A DNA stretch of 64,000 bases from Streptomyces stelliscabiei (GCF_014873495.1 NZ_JADBGF010000001.1:8370001-8434000); one strand, 5' to 3'; positions 23,146-32,865 are shown, counted from the first letter of the stretch. Numbers and translations are program-made. The notes: generated by a model not told the origin, from the sequence alone.

Positions 23146-25608
23146 ATGGACCGTGGCACCGACACGGGCGCGACCACCGGCCACGGAGCCGGTGACGGCA
23201 CGGCCGAGGGGGCCGCGGTCGGTCGTATCCCCCTGGGCGTGGTCGTCGTCGACCGCGCCGGCCTCGTGTCGCACTGGAGCACCGGCGCACGCCGTCTCTT
23301 CGGCACCACCAAGGACGAAGCGGTGGGCCGGCCCGCCCTGGACCTGCTGCCCGTCTCCGGCGCCCTCCCCGACGAGGACGACATCCCGCCCCATGGGGCG
23401 TACGGCGCGTACGACGCGCTCGGCCACGACCTGGAGACCTCGCTCGACGGACACCTCTCCTACCCGGCGGCCGGCCGCGCCCGGCTCACCGTGCCCGGCC
23501 GCGACCGGATGGACGTCCTGTGGTGGGCGTACCCCCTGGTCGGCCCCGGCCGGGAGCGTCTGCTCGTCCTCGCGGCCGACGCCGAGACGCTGCGTCGAAG
23601 GGACGACGAGCCGGTCGTCGCCGTCGAGCGCATCGCCCCCGGCTTCGCCCTGCACACCGACTTCCCCGGCGCCGAGGAACTCGCCCGCAGACTCCCCGAG
23701 ATCCTGCCCAGCATGAGCGTCGGCGAGAGCGCCCGCATCGTCGCCCAGGTCCTGGAGCTGGGCTATCCGGTGCTGGAGTTCAGCCAGAACGACCGGGTGC
23801 CCGTCACCCCCGACTGGGGCGTGCCCCGGCGCGCGGAGCGCCGGGCGCGCCGCGAGCGGGCCGCGCGCGCCGTCGCCGAGGGGCTGCCGGTCCCCCCGGA
23901 CGCGCGGGAGGAGGACGAGGACCTCGAATACGCGGCCGTACGCGAGCGCCTGGAGTTCCTCAACGAGGTCAGCGGACGCATCGGCACCTCCCTGGACCTG
24001 TCGCAGACCATCGTCGAGGTGAGCCGGGCGGTCGTGCCCCGCTTCACCGACGTCGCCGGCACCTATCTGCGCGAGCAGGTCGTCGCCGGCGAGGGCTTCC
24101 CCGAGGGCGTGCCGGACACGACGACCATGTGGCACCGGGTGGCCCTGGAGCACACGGACGAGCCGGGCCGCTGGGACGACGTCGTCCCCGTCGGCGAGGC
24201 CATGCCGTTCCCCGCGCACACCCCGTTCTTCCGGTGCATGACCACCGGCGAGCCCGTCCTCGTGCCCCGCATCAGCGAGCAGATGGGGCACGCGATCGCC
24301 GCGCAGTTCGAGAAGCGCGACATCCGGCCGCTGATCACGGGCCGCTCCATGCTGGTCGTCCCCCTGAAGGCCCGCAACGTGGTGCTCGGCTTCATGATCC
24401 TGCTGCGCCACCCGGAGCGCGAGGTCTTCGACGACATGGACCGCGTCACCGGCGCCGAACTCGCCGCCCGCGCGGGCCTCGTCCTCGACAACGCCCGGAT
24501 GTACACCTACCAGGAGAACGTCGCCGAGACGCTCCAGGACAGCATGCTCCCGCAGATCGAGGCCCACATGACGGGCTGCGACATCGCCACCCGCTATCTG
24601 CCGGGCACCCTGCTCGGGCGGGTCGGCGGCGACTGGTTCGACTCGGTGAAGCTGCCGGGCGCCCGCACCGCCCTGGTCGTCGGCGACGTCATGGGGCACG
24701 GGCTCAACTCCGCCGCGATGATGGGGCAGCTGCGCACGGCCGTGCAGACCATGGCCGCACTCGACCTGCCGCCCGCGCAGCTCCTGCGCAACCTCGACGA
24801 CCTCGCCCAGCGCCTCGGCGAGCACTACCTCGCGACCTGCCTCTACGCCGTCTACGACCCCGTCGTGGGCGAGCTGCACCTCGCCAACGCCGGGCACATC
24901 CCGCCCGTGCTGGTCCGCGCGGTGGACGGTCGCACCGAACTCCTCGACCTGCCCACGGGCGCCCCGATCGGTGTCGGAGGGGTGCCGTTCGAGGCGGTAC
25001 GCGTGCGCGTGGAGCCCGGCGACCGGCTCGTCATGTGCACCGACGGCCTGGTCGAGGTGCGCGGCGAGGACATCGGCGTGGGGCTCGCGACCCTCTGCGA
25101 GTCCGCCGCCCACCCGGCCGCCTCCATGGACGACGCCTGCGACACGATCATCCGTGCCCTCAACACGCGCGGCGGCCGCAAGGACGACGTGGCCCTGCTG
25201 ATGGCCCGGCTCAACGGCATCGCACCCGAGGACGTCGCCGAGTGGCGTCTCGCCCCCGACCCGGTGGAGGCGGCCCGCGCCCGCGCCGCCGTCCGCGAGC
25301 AGCTGTACGTCTGGGGTCTCGACGCCCTCGCGGACACCACCGCGCTTCTGGTCGGCGAACTCGTCACCAACGCCGTACGGCACGCGCGCGGGCGCCGCAT
25401 CGAAGTGCGCCTCGTCCGGGGCGACACCCTGCAGTGCGAGGTCTACGACGACGACCCCACCCTGCCGACCCTGCTCAGCGCGGCGCCCACGGACGAGTTC
25501 GGCCGCGGACTGCGCGTGCTCACGACCCTGGCGCGCGAGTGGGGGACCAGCCGCGCGGGGGCGGGCAAGACGGTGTGGTTCGAGCTGACGCTGCCGAGGC
25601 GGCGCTGA
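23146..25608 (+). CDS. PAS-GAF-SpoIIE phosphatase with C-terminal anti-sigma-type kinase domain
   Basis: An 820-aa cytoplasmic sensor. A PAS domain lies at about 28-165 (LGVVVVDRAGLVSHWS), a GAF at about 265-450 (FLNEVSGRIGTSLDLSQTIV), a SpoIIE/RsbU PP2C at about 460-690 (SMLPQI, GDWFD, GDVMGHG, CTDGLVEV, DDVALLM) and an RsbW-like HATPase at about 720-820 (LVGELVTNAVRHA, GRGLRV). Proteins of this design dephosphorylate anti-anti-sigma factors and may also phosphorylate them, so it should feed a partner-switching stress pathway, possibly sigma-B-like. No anti-sigma partner is adjacent. ATG 23146 is chosen over an upstream TTG because GGGAGAGAGGG precedes it. Confidence 0.9.
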   Translation: MDRGTDTGATTGHGAGDGTAEGAAVGRIPLGVVVVDRAGLVSHWSTGARRLFGTTKDEAVGRPALDLLPVSGALPDEDDIPPHGAYGAYDALGHDLETSLDGHLSYPAAGRARLTVPGRDRMDVLWWAYPLVGPGRERLLVLAADAETLRRRDDEPVVAVERIAPGFALHTDFPGAEELARRLPEILPSMSVGESARIVAQVLELGYPVLEFSQNDRVPVTPDWGVPRRAERRARRERAARAVAEGLPVPPDAREEDEDLEYAAVRERLEFLNEVSGRIGTSLDLSQTIVEVSRAVVPRFTDVAGTYLREQVVAGEGFPEGVPDTTTMWHRVALEHTDEPGRWDDVVPVGEAMPFPAHTPFFRCMTTGEPVLVPRISEQMGHAIAAQFEKRDIRPLITGRSMLVVPLKARNVVLGFMILLRHPEREVFDDMDRVTGAELAARAGLVLDNARMYTYQENVAETLQDSMLPQIEAHMTGCDIATRYLPGTLLGRVGGDWFDSVKLPGARTALVVGDVMGHGLNSAAMMGQLRTAVQTMAALDLPPAQLLRNLDDLAQRLGEHYLATCLYAVYDPVVGELHLANAGHIPPVLVRAVDGRTELLDLPTGAPIGVGGVPFEAVRVRVEPGDRLVMCTDGLVEVRGEDIGVGLATLCESAAHPAASMDDACDTIIRALNTRGGRKDDVALLMARLNGIAPEDVAEWRLAPDPVEAARARAAVREQLYVWGLDALADTTALLVGELVTNAVRHARGRRIEVRLVRGDTLQCEVYDDDPTLPTLLSAAPTDEFGRGLRVLTTLAREWGTSRAGAGKTVWFELTLPRRR

Positions 25609-25797
25609 AACACCCGCGGGAGCGCGTAGGGCCGGGGCGCTGACGCCCGGGTCGCTGACGCGCGAGTTGCCGACACGCGGGTTCTGGACGCGGGGTGAAG
25701 GTGCGTGCAGGGTGCTTGCCCGCGCGTGCCGGGCGCGGTAGACCGATCTGGGCCCGCCGCGGCGGCGGGCCACGACGCGTTCAACGGGGGGTTGCGC

Positions 25798-26523
25798 ATG
25801 AGTGTGACGAGTCGGTACCGGGAGGCCTGGGAGGGGTTCTGGCGGGAGGTTCCCGAAGGACCGGGAGAGGTCTTCTGGGACGCCGGGCCGGAGCGGACCG
25901 CCGCCGTCCACCTCGCTCTGTTCGAGCCCCACCTGACGGCCCCCGGCCTGCCCCTGGTCGACCTCGGCTGCGGCAACGGCACCCAGACCCGCTACCTGGC
26001 CGACCGCTTCTCGCAGGTGATCGGCGTCGACCTCTCCACCGCCGCCGTCGACCGGGCCCGCCGCGCCGACCCCGGCGGCCGGGCCGCCTACCGCGCGCTG
26101 GACGCGGCCGACCGCACGGACGCCGAGACCCTGCACGCCGACCTCGGCGACGCCAACGTCTACGTACGCGGGGTGCTCCACCAGTGCGAACCCGACGACC
26201 GGCAGCGGCTCGTCGACACCGTCGCCACGCTGGTGGGCGAGCGCGGCCGGGTCTGTCTGGTCGAACTCGCCGAGGCCGCCAAGCCCGTGCTCATGGGCCT
26301 CGCGCAGAGCCCCGCCGGCCCTCCCGCCAAACTCGCCCCCGTCTTCCGGCACGGCATCGCCCCGGGCGAGGTCAGCGACGCCGCGGTCCCGCGGTATCTG
26401 CGGGCGGCCGGCCTCACCCTCGTCGCCGAGGGCGAACTCCCGCTGATCACCACGGAGCACACGGCCGACGGCACCCTGATCGAACTGCCGTCGAGGTGGT
26501 ACGTGGCGGGGCGCCCGGCGTAG
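25798..26523 (+). CDS. Class I SAM-dependent methyltransferase
   Basis: A 241-aa protein beginning MSVTSRYREAWEGFWREV. The SAM motif I is VDLGCGNGTQTRYLA (near residue 50), followed by an acidic end of strand 2 (GVDLSTAAVD). A HQCEPDDRQRLVDTV segment fits the catalytic face of small-molecule methyltransferases. The substrate cannot be read from sequence. It has GGGGGG-rich leader sequence and no operon partner; the preceding 25609-25797 holds no gene, only loose repeats of GACGCG-type words. Confidence 0.8.
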   Translation: MSVTSRYREAWEGFWREVPEGPGEVFWDAGPERTAAVHLALFEPHLTAPGLPLVDLGCGNGTQTRYLADRFSQVIGVDLSTAAVDRARRADPGGRAAYRALDAADRTDAETLHADLGDANVYVRGVLHQCEPDDRQRLVDTVATLVGERGRVCLVELAEAAKPVLMGLAQSPAGPPAKLAPVFRHGIAPGEVSDAAVPRYLRAAGLTLVAEGELPLITTEHTADGTLIELPSRWYVAGRPA

Positions 26524-26631
26524 GGGGCTCGGGCGGTCCGTGAGCCGTCCCGGGGGTGTCCGTGGGCCGCGGCGGTGAGAGTTATCCACAGGTCTGCCAC
26601 GGATCGGCGCGACCGCGTACGGTTTCGAGCC

Positions 26632-27465
26632 ATGAAGATCCTCATCAGCGCCGACATGGAGGGCGCCACCGGTGTCACCTGGCCGGCCGACGTGCTGCCG
26701 GGGACACCGCAGTGGGAGCGGTGTCGTGCGATGTTCACCTCGGACGTGAACGCCGCCGTGCTCGGCTTCCTCGACGGCGGCGCCGACGAGGTGCTGATCA
26801 ACGAGGCGCACTGGACCATGCGCAATCTGCTGCTGGAGGAGCTGGACGAGCGCGCGCAGATGCTGACCGGCCGGCACAAGGCGCTGTCCATGGTGGAGGG
26901 CGTGCAGCACGGCGACGTGGACGGCATCGCCTTCGTGGGCTACCACGCGGGCGCCGGTATGGAGGGCGTCCTCGCCCACACCTACCTCGCCAACTCGATC
27001 ACCGGCGTGTGGGTGAACGAGGAGCGGGCCAGCGAGGGGCTGCTCAACTCGCATGTCGTGGCCGAGTACGGGGTACCGGTGGTGCTGGTGACTGGCGACG
27101 ACGTGGCGTGCGAGGACGCCCTCGGGTATGCGCCCGAGGCGCTCAAAGTGGCGGTCAAGGACCATGTCTCGCGGTACGCGGCGGTGTGCCGCACCCCGGC
27201 GAGAACGGCCGCCGACATCCGCGCGGCGGCGAAGGAGGCCGCCTCGCTCGCCGTGCGGCACACACCCGTCAGGGGCGGGCCGTTCACCGTGGCGCTGGAG
27301 TTCGACGCCGAGCACCTGGCGATGGCCGCGACGGTCGTACCGGGTGTGACCCGTACCGGTGAACGCAAGGTCGCGTACACCAGCCCGACCATGTACGAGG
27401 GAATCCGCACCTTCAAGGCGGTCACCACGATCGTCTCTGCCGCGGTGGAGGAGACATATGGCTGA
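26632..27465 (+). CDS. M55-family (DppA-type) D-aminopeptidase
   Basis: A 277-aa protein starting MKILISADMEGATGVTWPAD. The SADMEG motif near residue 6-11, the NEAHWTM segment near 60 and YHAGAGMEGVLAHTY near 103-118 carry the zinc ligands of the M55 family, which cleaves D-amino acid peptides. The homologue in Bacillus forms a decameric cage. It overlaps the next gene by 8 nt, so the two peptidase genes are translationally coupled. A role in peptide recycling, possibly of cell-wall peptides, is likely. Confidence 0.85.
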   Translation: MKILISADMEGATGVTWPADVLPGTPQWERCRAMFTSDVNAAVLGFLDGGADEVLINEAHWTMRNLLLEELDERAQMLTGRHKALSMVEGVQHGDVDGIAFVGYHAGAGMEGVLAHTYLANSITGVWVNEERASEGLLNSHVVAEYGVPVVLVTGDDVACEDALGYAPEALKVAVKDHVSRYAAVCRTPARTAADIRAAAKEAASLAVRHTPVRGGPFTVALEFDAEHLAMAATVVPGVTRTGERKVAYTSPTMYEGIRTFKAVTTIVSAAVEETYG

Positions 27466-28807
27466 GTCGGCGAAGCTCCCGCAGGCGGCGGAGACCTCGC
27501 GGCTGCAGGCGCTGGACGAGGTCGTCCGGTTCACCTCCGACCTCATCCGCATCGACACCACCAACCGCGGCGGCGGGGACTGCCGGGAGCGGCCCGCCGC
27601 CGAGTACACCGCCGCGCTGCTGGCCGAGGCGGGCCTGGAGCCCACACTGCTGGAGCGCACCGAGGGCCGGACCAACGTCGTGGCGCGCATCGAGGGCACC
27701 GACCCGTCGGCGGACGCGCTGCTCGTCCACGGTCATCTGGACGTGGTGCCCGCGCAGGCGGCGGACTGGACCGTGCACCCGTTCTCCGGTGAGATCCGCG
27801 ACGGCGTGGTCTGGGGCCGGGGCGCGGTCGACATGAAGAACATGGACGCGATGATCCTCGCGGTCGCCCGGCACTGGGCGCGCTCGGGCCTCAGGCCCCG
27901 CAGGGACGTGGTGATCGCGTTCACCGCCGACGAGGAGGCGAGCGCCGCGGACGGCTCCGGCTTCCTCGCCGACGCGCACCCCGCGCTCTTCGAGGGCTGC
28001 ACCGAGGGCATCAGCGAGTCGGGGGCGTTCACCTTCCACGACGGAGCGGGGCGGCAGATCTACCCGATCGCGGCCGGGGAGCGCGGCACCGGCTGGCTGA
28101 AGCTCACCGCGCACGGCCGGGCCGGCCACGGCTCCAAGGTGAACCGCACCAACGCGGTGACCCGGCTGGCGGCCGCGATCGCCAGGATCGGGGCGCACGA
28201 GTGGCCGCTGCGGCTCACCCCGACCGTCCGCGCGGCCCTCACCGCACTCGCCGCGTTGTACGGCGTCGAGGCCGACCTCGACGACCCCGGCGGCGTCGAC
28301 CGGCTCCTCGACAAGCTCGGTCCGGCCGCCGCCCTGGTGGAGGCCACCGTCCGCAACAGCGCCAACCCGACGATGCTGGACGCCGGTTACAAGGTCAACG
28401 TGATCCCGGGGGAGGCCGTAGCCCGCGTGGACGGGCGGTACCTCCCCGGTGGCGAGGACGAGTTCCGGCAGACCCTCGACCGGCTCACCGGACCGGACGT
28501 GGAATGGGAGTACGAGCACCGGGAGGTGGCCCTCCAGGCGCCGGTGGACTCGGTGACGTACGCCCGGATGCGGGCCGCCGTCGAGGAGTTCGCGCCCGAG
28601 GGGCACGTGGTGCCGTACTGCATGCCGGGCGGCACGGACGCCAAGCAGTTCTCGCGCCTCGGCATCACCGGGTACGGCTTCTCGCCGCTGAAGCTGCCCG
28701 AGGGCTTCGACTACGCGGCGATGTTCCACGGGGTGGACGAGCGTGTCCCGGTCGAGGCGCTCCACTTCGGCGTCCATGTGCTCGACCGCTTCCTGCGGAC
28801 GGCCTGA
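27458..28807 (+). CDS. M20/M25/M40-family peptidase
   Basis: A 449-aa protein. Metal ligands are visible: HGHLDVVP near residue 94, GRGAVDMKNMDA near 125, TADEEASA near 157 and a later SESGAFTF and GHGSK-type dimerisation segment. The family removes amino acids from peptides or hydrolyses acyl-amino acids with zinc. It is close to full family length. Coupled to the M55 gene (overlap) and followed at 28 nt by the S9 peptidase, it fits a peptide-breakdown operon. Confidence 0.88.
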   Translation: MAESAKLPQAAETSRLQALDEVVRFTSDLIRIDTTNRGGGDCRERPAAEYTAALLAEAGLEPTLLERTEGRTNVVARIEGTDPSADALLVHGHLDVVPAQAADWTVHPFSGEIRDGVVWGRGAVDMKNMDAMILAVARHWARSGLRPRRDVVIAFTADEEASAADGSGFLADAHPALFEGCTEGISESGAFTFHDGAGRQIYPIAAGERGTGWLKLTAHGRAGHGSKVNRTNAVTRLAAAIARIGAHEWPLRLTPTVRAALTALAALYGVEADLDDPGGVDRLLDKLGPAAALVEATVRNSANPTMLDAGYKVNVIPGEAVARVDGRYLPGGEDEFRQTLDRLTGPDVEWEYEHREVALQAPVDSVTYARMRAAVEEFAPEGHVVPYCMPGGTDAKQFSRLGITGYGFSPLKLPEGFDYAAMFHGVDERVPVEALHFGVHVLDRFLRTA

Positions 28808-28834
28808 GCGATGACACACGGGGGACCAAGGCAG

Positions 28835-30817
28835 ATGGGGAACAAGGTGCAGACCCTGGCGTACGGTTCGTGGCCCTCGCCGATCGACGCGGCGCTCGCC
28901 GCCGCGCACGACGGGCATCCCGAGTTCGTGGGCTTCGTCGGCGACGAGGCGTGGTGGACCGAGCCACGCCCCGCCGAGGGCGGCCGGCGCGCCCTGGTCC
29001 GGCGCACGGCCGACGGCACCCAGGAGTCGGTGCTGCCGGCCCCGTGGGACGTGCGCAGCCGGGTCATGGAGTACGGCGGGCGGCCCTGGACCGGCGTCGT
29101 GGGGGACAACGGCCCCCTGGTGGTCTTCGTCAACCACGCCGACCAGCGCCTCTACGGCTTCGAACCGGGCGGCGAGCCCGTCCCGCTCACCCCGGTGTCG
29201 ACGGTGGGCGGCGGCCTGCGCTGGGCGGACCCGCGCCCGCACCCGGAACGCGACGAGGTGTGGTGCGTCCTGGAGGAGTTCACCGGGGACGGGCCCACCG
29301 ACGTCCGGCGGGTCGTCGCCGCGGTGCCACTGGACGGCTCGGCGGCCGAGGACCGGAACGCCGTACGCGAACTCACCGACGACAGCCGCCGGTTCGTCAC
29401 CGGCCCCCGCCTGTCGCCCGACGGCCGCCGTGCCGCCTGGCTGGCCTGGGACCATCCGGCCATGCCGTGGGACGGCACCTCACTGCTGGTCGCCGACGTG
29501 ACCGGGGACGGACTGCTGGGCGAGCCCCGGACCGTCGCGGGCGGCCCGGAGGAGTCGGTCGCGCAGGTCGAGTGGGCGGCCGACGGGACCCTCGTCCACT
29601 CCAGTGACACCACCGGCTACTGGAACCTCTACCGGCTCGACCCCGACAGCGGCGACCGCACGGCTCTCTGCGCGCGGGAGGAGGAGTTCGGCGGACCGTT
29701 GTGGAAGATCGGCCATCGCTGGTTCGCGCTGCTGGACGGCGGACTCGCCGCCGTGGTGCACGGGCGGGGCGCCACCGCGCTCGGCATCCTCGACCTGGAC
29801 ACGGGTCAGGTCGTCGACGCGGCCGGACCGTGGACCGAGTTCGCCCCGTCGCTCGCCGTGCGCGGCAGCCGGGTCGTCGGCATCGGGGCCAGCCCCCGCA
29901 GTGCCTACGAGGTGGTCGAGCTGGACGCGGCCACCGGCGACGCCCGTGTGATCGGGGCCGCGCACGACGACCCGGTCGACCCCACCTACTACCCGGAACC
30001 CCAGATCCGCTCCTTCCTCGGCCCCGCCGGACGCGAGATCCACGCGCACGTCTATCCGCCGCACCACCCCGGCTGCGTCGCCTTCAGCACCGAACTGCCG
30101 CCGTACGTGATCTGGGCGCACGGCGGACCCACCAGCCGGGCGCCCCTGGTCCTCGACCTGGCGATCGCCTACTTCACCTCACGCGGCATCGGGGTGGCGG
30201 AGGTCAACTACGGGGGGTCGACCGGATACGGGCGGGAGTACCGCAACCGGCTGCGCGAGCAGTGGGGTGTCGTGGACGTCGAGGACTGCGCGGCGGTGGC
30301 CCTCGCCCTCGCCGACGAGGGCACCGCCGACCGGACCAGGCTCGCCATCAGGGGCGGCAGCGCCGGTGGCTGGACCGCCGCCGTGTCCCTCACCACGACC
30401 GACGTCTACGCCTGCGGAACCATCCTGTATCCCGTTCTCGACCTCACGACCTGGGGGTCGGGGGAAACCCACGACTTCGAGTCCCAGTATCTGGAGAGCC
30501 TGGTGGGGCCGCTCGCGGAGGAGCCGATGCGGTACGGGGAGCGGTCGCCGAGCCAGCACGCCGACCGGATCACCGCGCCCTTCCTGCTGCTCCAGGGCCT
30601 CGACGACGTGATCTGCCGGCCCGCGCAGTGCGAACGTTTCCTGGCCGGGATGGAGGAGCGGCGGGTGCCGCACGCGTACATCGCCTTCGAGGGGGAGGGG
30701 CACGGCTTCCGGCGGGCGGAGACGACGGTGCGCGTCCTGGAGGCGGAGCTTTCGCTGTACGCGCAGGTCTTCGGGTTGAATCCTCCGGGTATCCCTACTC
30801 TGGAGCTCACCAAGTGA
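28835..30817 (+). CDS. S9-family prolyl oligopeptidase-type serine peptidase
   Basis: A 660-aa protein with an N-terminal beta-propeller (several repeats of about 45 residues up to about 390) and a C-terminal alpha/beta hydrolase domain. The catalytic Ser is in GGSAGG, with Asp in LDDVI and His in GHGFRRAE. The family cleaves short peptides, often acylated ones or those ending in Pro. ATG 28835 has AAGG upstream; an ATG at 28811 lacks one. Its stop overlaps the S66 gene start by GTGA. Confidence 0.85.
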   Translation: MGNKVQTLAYGSWPSPIDAALAAAHDGHPEFVGFVGDEAWWTEPRPAEGGRRALVRRTADGTQESVLPAPWDVRSRVMEYGGRPWTGVVGDNGPLVVFVNHADQRLYGFEPGGEPVPLTPVSTVGGGLRWADPRPHPERDEVWCVLEEFTGDGPTDVRRVVAAVPLDGSAAEDRNAVRELTDDSRRFVTGPRLSPDGRRAAWLAWDHPAMPWDGTSLLVADVTGDGLLGEPRTVAGGPEESVAQVEWAADGTLVHSSDTTGYWNLYRLDPDSGDRTALCAREEEFGGPLWKIGHRWFALLDGGLAAVVHGRGATALGILDLDTGQVVDAAGPWTEFAPSLAVRGSRVVGIGASPRSAYEVVELDAATGDARVIGAAHDDPVDPTYYPEPQIRSFLGPAGREIHAHVYPPHHPGCVAFSTELPPYVIWAHGGPTSRAPLVLDLAIAYFTSRGIGVAEVNYGGSTGYGREYRNRLREQWGVVDVEDCAAVALALADEGTADRTRLAIRGGSAGGWTAAVSLTTTDVYACGTILYPVLDLTTWGSGETHDFESQYLESLVGPLAEEPMRYGERSPSQHADRITAPFLLLQGLDDVICRPAQCERFLAGMEERRVPHAYIAFEGEGHGFRRAETTVRVLEAELSLYAQVFGLNPPGIPTLELTK

Positions 30818-31743
30818 CACCACTGACCCGACCCGCCCGTCTCGCCCCCGGTGCCCGTGTGGCCGTCGTCGCCCCCAGCGGGCCGGTGGCCGAGGAGCGG
30901 CTCAGCGCCGGGCTGGACATCCTGCGCGGCTGGGATCTCGACCCCGTCGTCGCCCCGCATACGCTCGACCGGCACCCGGATTTCCCCTACCTCGCCGGTA
31001 CGGACGCCGACCGGGCCGCCGACCTCCAGGCCGCCTGGTGCGACCCGTCCGTGTCCGCCGTGCTGTGCGCACGCGGCGGCTACGGCGTGCAGCGCATGGT
31101 CGACCTGCTCGACTGGGACGCCATCCGCGCGGCGGGCCCCAAGACACTCGTGGGGTTCAGCGACATCACCGCGCTCCACGAGGCGTTCGCCACCCGTGCC
31201 GGGCTGGTCACTCTGCACGGCCCGATGGCGGCGGGCGTCGACTTCATCAAGAACACCCGATCCCAGGAGCATCTGCGGGCCACCCTGTTCGCCCCCGAGA
31301 CGGTACGCACGATCCGGGCCGCCGAGGGCAGCATCGCCCTGGTGTCCGGCCGCGCCCGGGGCGTCCTCCTCGGCGGCTGCCTCTGCCTGCTCGCCGCCGA
31401 ACTCGGCAATCCGCACGCCCGCCGGTCCGCCCGGGGCGCCCTGCTGTGTCTGGAGGACGTGGGCGAGGAGACCTACCGCCTGGACCGCTACCTCACCCAG
31501 CTGCTCCGCGCGGGCTGGCTCGACGGCGTCGCCGGCATCGTCCTCGGCTCCTGGGCGGAGTGCGAACCGTACGACAAGGTGCGGGCGCTGCTCGTGGACC
31601 GGCTCGGCGGGGCCGGGGTGCCGGTGGTGGAGGAGTTCGGCTTCGGGCACGGAGAGGGCGCGCTGACGATCCCGTTCGGGGTGACGGCGGAGCTGGACAC
31701 CGAGGCGGGGACGCTGACGCTGGACGAGCCCGCGCTGATCTGA
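30814..31743 (+). CDS. S66-family LD-carboxypeptidase
   Basis: A 309-aa protein starting at GTG 30814 within a GTGA overlap with the S9 gene. It has ARLAPGARVAVVAPSG at the start, CARGGYGVQRMVD near 87, VGFSDITALHE near 113 and GHGEGALTIPFG near the end, the Ser and His positions of the family. Members cut the L-D bond of cell-wall tetrapeptides in murein recycling. The co-occurrence with M55, M20 and S9 enzymes suggests a wall-peptide recycling or uptake operon. Confidence 0.85.
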   Translation: MTPLTRPARLAPGARVAVVAPSGPVAEERLSAGLDILRGWDLDPVVAPHTLDRHPDFPYLAGTDADRAADLQAAWCDPSVSAVLCARGGYGVQRMVDLLDWDAIRAAGPKTLVGFSDITALHEAFATRAGLVTLHGPMAAGVDFIKNTRSQEHLRATLFAPETVRTIRAAEGSIALVSGRARGVLLGGCLCLLAAELGNPHARRSARGALLCLEDVGEETYRLDRYLTQLLRAGWLDGVAGIVLGSWAECEPYDKVRALLVDRLGGAGVPVVEEFGFGHGEGALTIPFGVTAELDTEAGTLTLDEPALI

Positions 31744-31814
31744 AGGCCGCATGCCGAGGCAGCCGGAAGGGCTCCCACCGGGCGGGACCCGGCAGCCCGC
31801 GTCATCCTGGAGTC

Positions 31815-32063
31815 ATGAGCCCGAAGACATCGGAACGGGTCGGCACGCACCGGCGGAAGCGGTGGGGTGATCTGCTGACACCCGGCAGGGTGGTCGTGGG
31901 GCTGCTGGCGGCCCTGGCGCTCGTCTTCGTCTTCCAGAACACCCAGAGCACCGAGATCCGGCTGCTGGTCACCGAGGTCACCATGCCGCTGTGGATGGCG
32001 CTGCTGGGGACAGGCCTGGTGGGGGCGGTGTGCGGGGCGTTCTTCATGAGACGGCGCAGGTGA
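31815..32063 (+). CDS. LapA-domain (DUF1049-like) small membrane protein
   Basis: An 82-aa protein with a basic N-terminus, then two membrane helices (about 27-45 and 55-75) with FVFQNTQSTEIRLL between them. This is the lipopolysaccharide-assembly-A-like/DUF1049 pattern common in Streptomyces. GGAG precedes the ATG. The two helices probably form a hairpin in the membrane. The function is unclear. Confidence 0.8.
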   Translation: MSPKTSERVGTHRRKRWGDLLTPGRVVVGLLAALALVFVFQNTQSTEIRLLVTEVTMPLWMALLGTGLVGAVCGAFFMRRRR

Positions 32064-32089
32064 CACCTGGCCCGAAGTACCGTGGCGGG

Positions 32090-32653
32090 ATGTCCGGACA
32101 TGTTCGTCACCTCATCGCGGGCTCCCGCGTCGCCATCCGGCACTTCACGCCCGAGGACGGCTCCGAGTTCACCGCGCGGGTGCGGGAGAGCGGGGATCTG
32201 CACCACCCGTGGCTCTTTCCGCCGGCCACCCCCGCCGCGTACGCGGCGTACGCGGGGCGGCTGATCGGGGATCCGACGAAGGCCGGGTTCCTGGTGTGCG
32301 AGCGGGACGGCGGGGGGATCGCCGGATTCATCAACATCAACAACATCGTGGAGGGCGGCTTCCGCAGCGGAGCGCTCGGCTACGGCGCCTTCGCGCATGC
32401 CGCCGGACGGGGGCTCATGGGGGAGGGGCTCGGGCTGGTCATCGATTACGCGTTCGACTTCATGGGGCTGCACCGACTGGAGATCAACGTCCAGCCCGGC
32501 AACGCCGCCTCCATCGCGCTGGCCCGGCGCTGCGGGTTCCGGCTGGAGGGGTTCTCGCCGGACTTCCTCTTCATCGACGGGGCGTGGCGGGACCATCAGC
32601 GGTGGGCCCTGACCGTGGAGATGGGGCGCCCGGGATCCGCTCGGGAGTCCTGA
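32090..32653 (+). CDS. GNAT-family N-acetyltransferase
   Basis: A 187-aa protein beginning MSGHVRHLIAGSRVAIRHFT. The acetyl-CoA binding region GAFAHAAGRGLMGEGLG (near residue 92-108) and the following VIDYAFDFMGLHRLEINVQPGN segment are typical of the RimJ-like class that acetylates protein N-termini or antibiotics. The gene lies behind the LapA-like gene at close spacing. The substrate is unknown. Confidence 0.85.
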   Translation: MSGHVRHLIAGSRVAIRHFTPEDGSEFTARVRESGDLHHPWLFPPATPAAYAAYAGRLIGDPTKAGFLVCERDGGGIAGFININNIVEGGFRSGALGYGAFAHAAGRGLMGEGLGLVIDYAFDFMGLHRLEINVQPGNAASIALARRCGFRLEGFSPDFLFIDGAWRDHQRWALTVEMGRPGSARES

Positions 32654-32865
32654 GCCGGCCGGCCCGCGAGTCAACGCAGCCCGACCCCGACGGACTCCTT
32701 CCCGACGAACTGGCCGCGCTGCCGGGTCCCTTGGTCGCCTCACCGCACTGCGTCGGCCTCGACGCCACCGTCTACGACCCCGATCTGGATCCCGACGGCA
32801 CCGCGGGCGCGCTGCTCACGGACATCGTCGTGCGCACCTTCGCCGAACCGGCCCCGCCGCACTGA
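32650..32865 (+). pseudogene. C-terminal remnant of an arginase-family hydrolase
   Basis: The frame after the GNAT stop codon reads STQPDPDGLLPDELAAL, then GLDATVYDPDLDPDGT, the pattern of the last 60-70 residues of Streptomyces arginase/agmatinase-like proteins (recognised from memory). There is no ATG or GTG at a suitable place; only a CTG at 32650 overlaps the GNAT stop. The metal-binding part is absent. I read it as a truncated remnant rather than a working gene. Confidence 0.5.

Noticed and set aside
26582..26590. TTATCCACA, an exact DnaA-box match before the M55 gene
   Set aside because: It is a single copy, without clusters or dnaA/dnaN nearby, so chance or a minor site is more likely than an origin.
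20194..27699. Very long antisense frame of about 2500 codons across the MFS-phosphatase region
   Set aside because: It is a GC-bias shadow with no domains and crosses several genes with clear motifs on the other strand.
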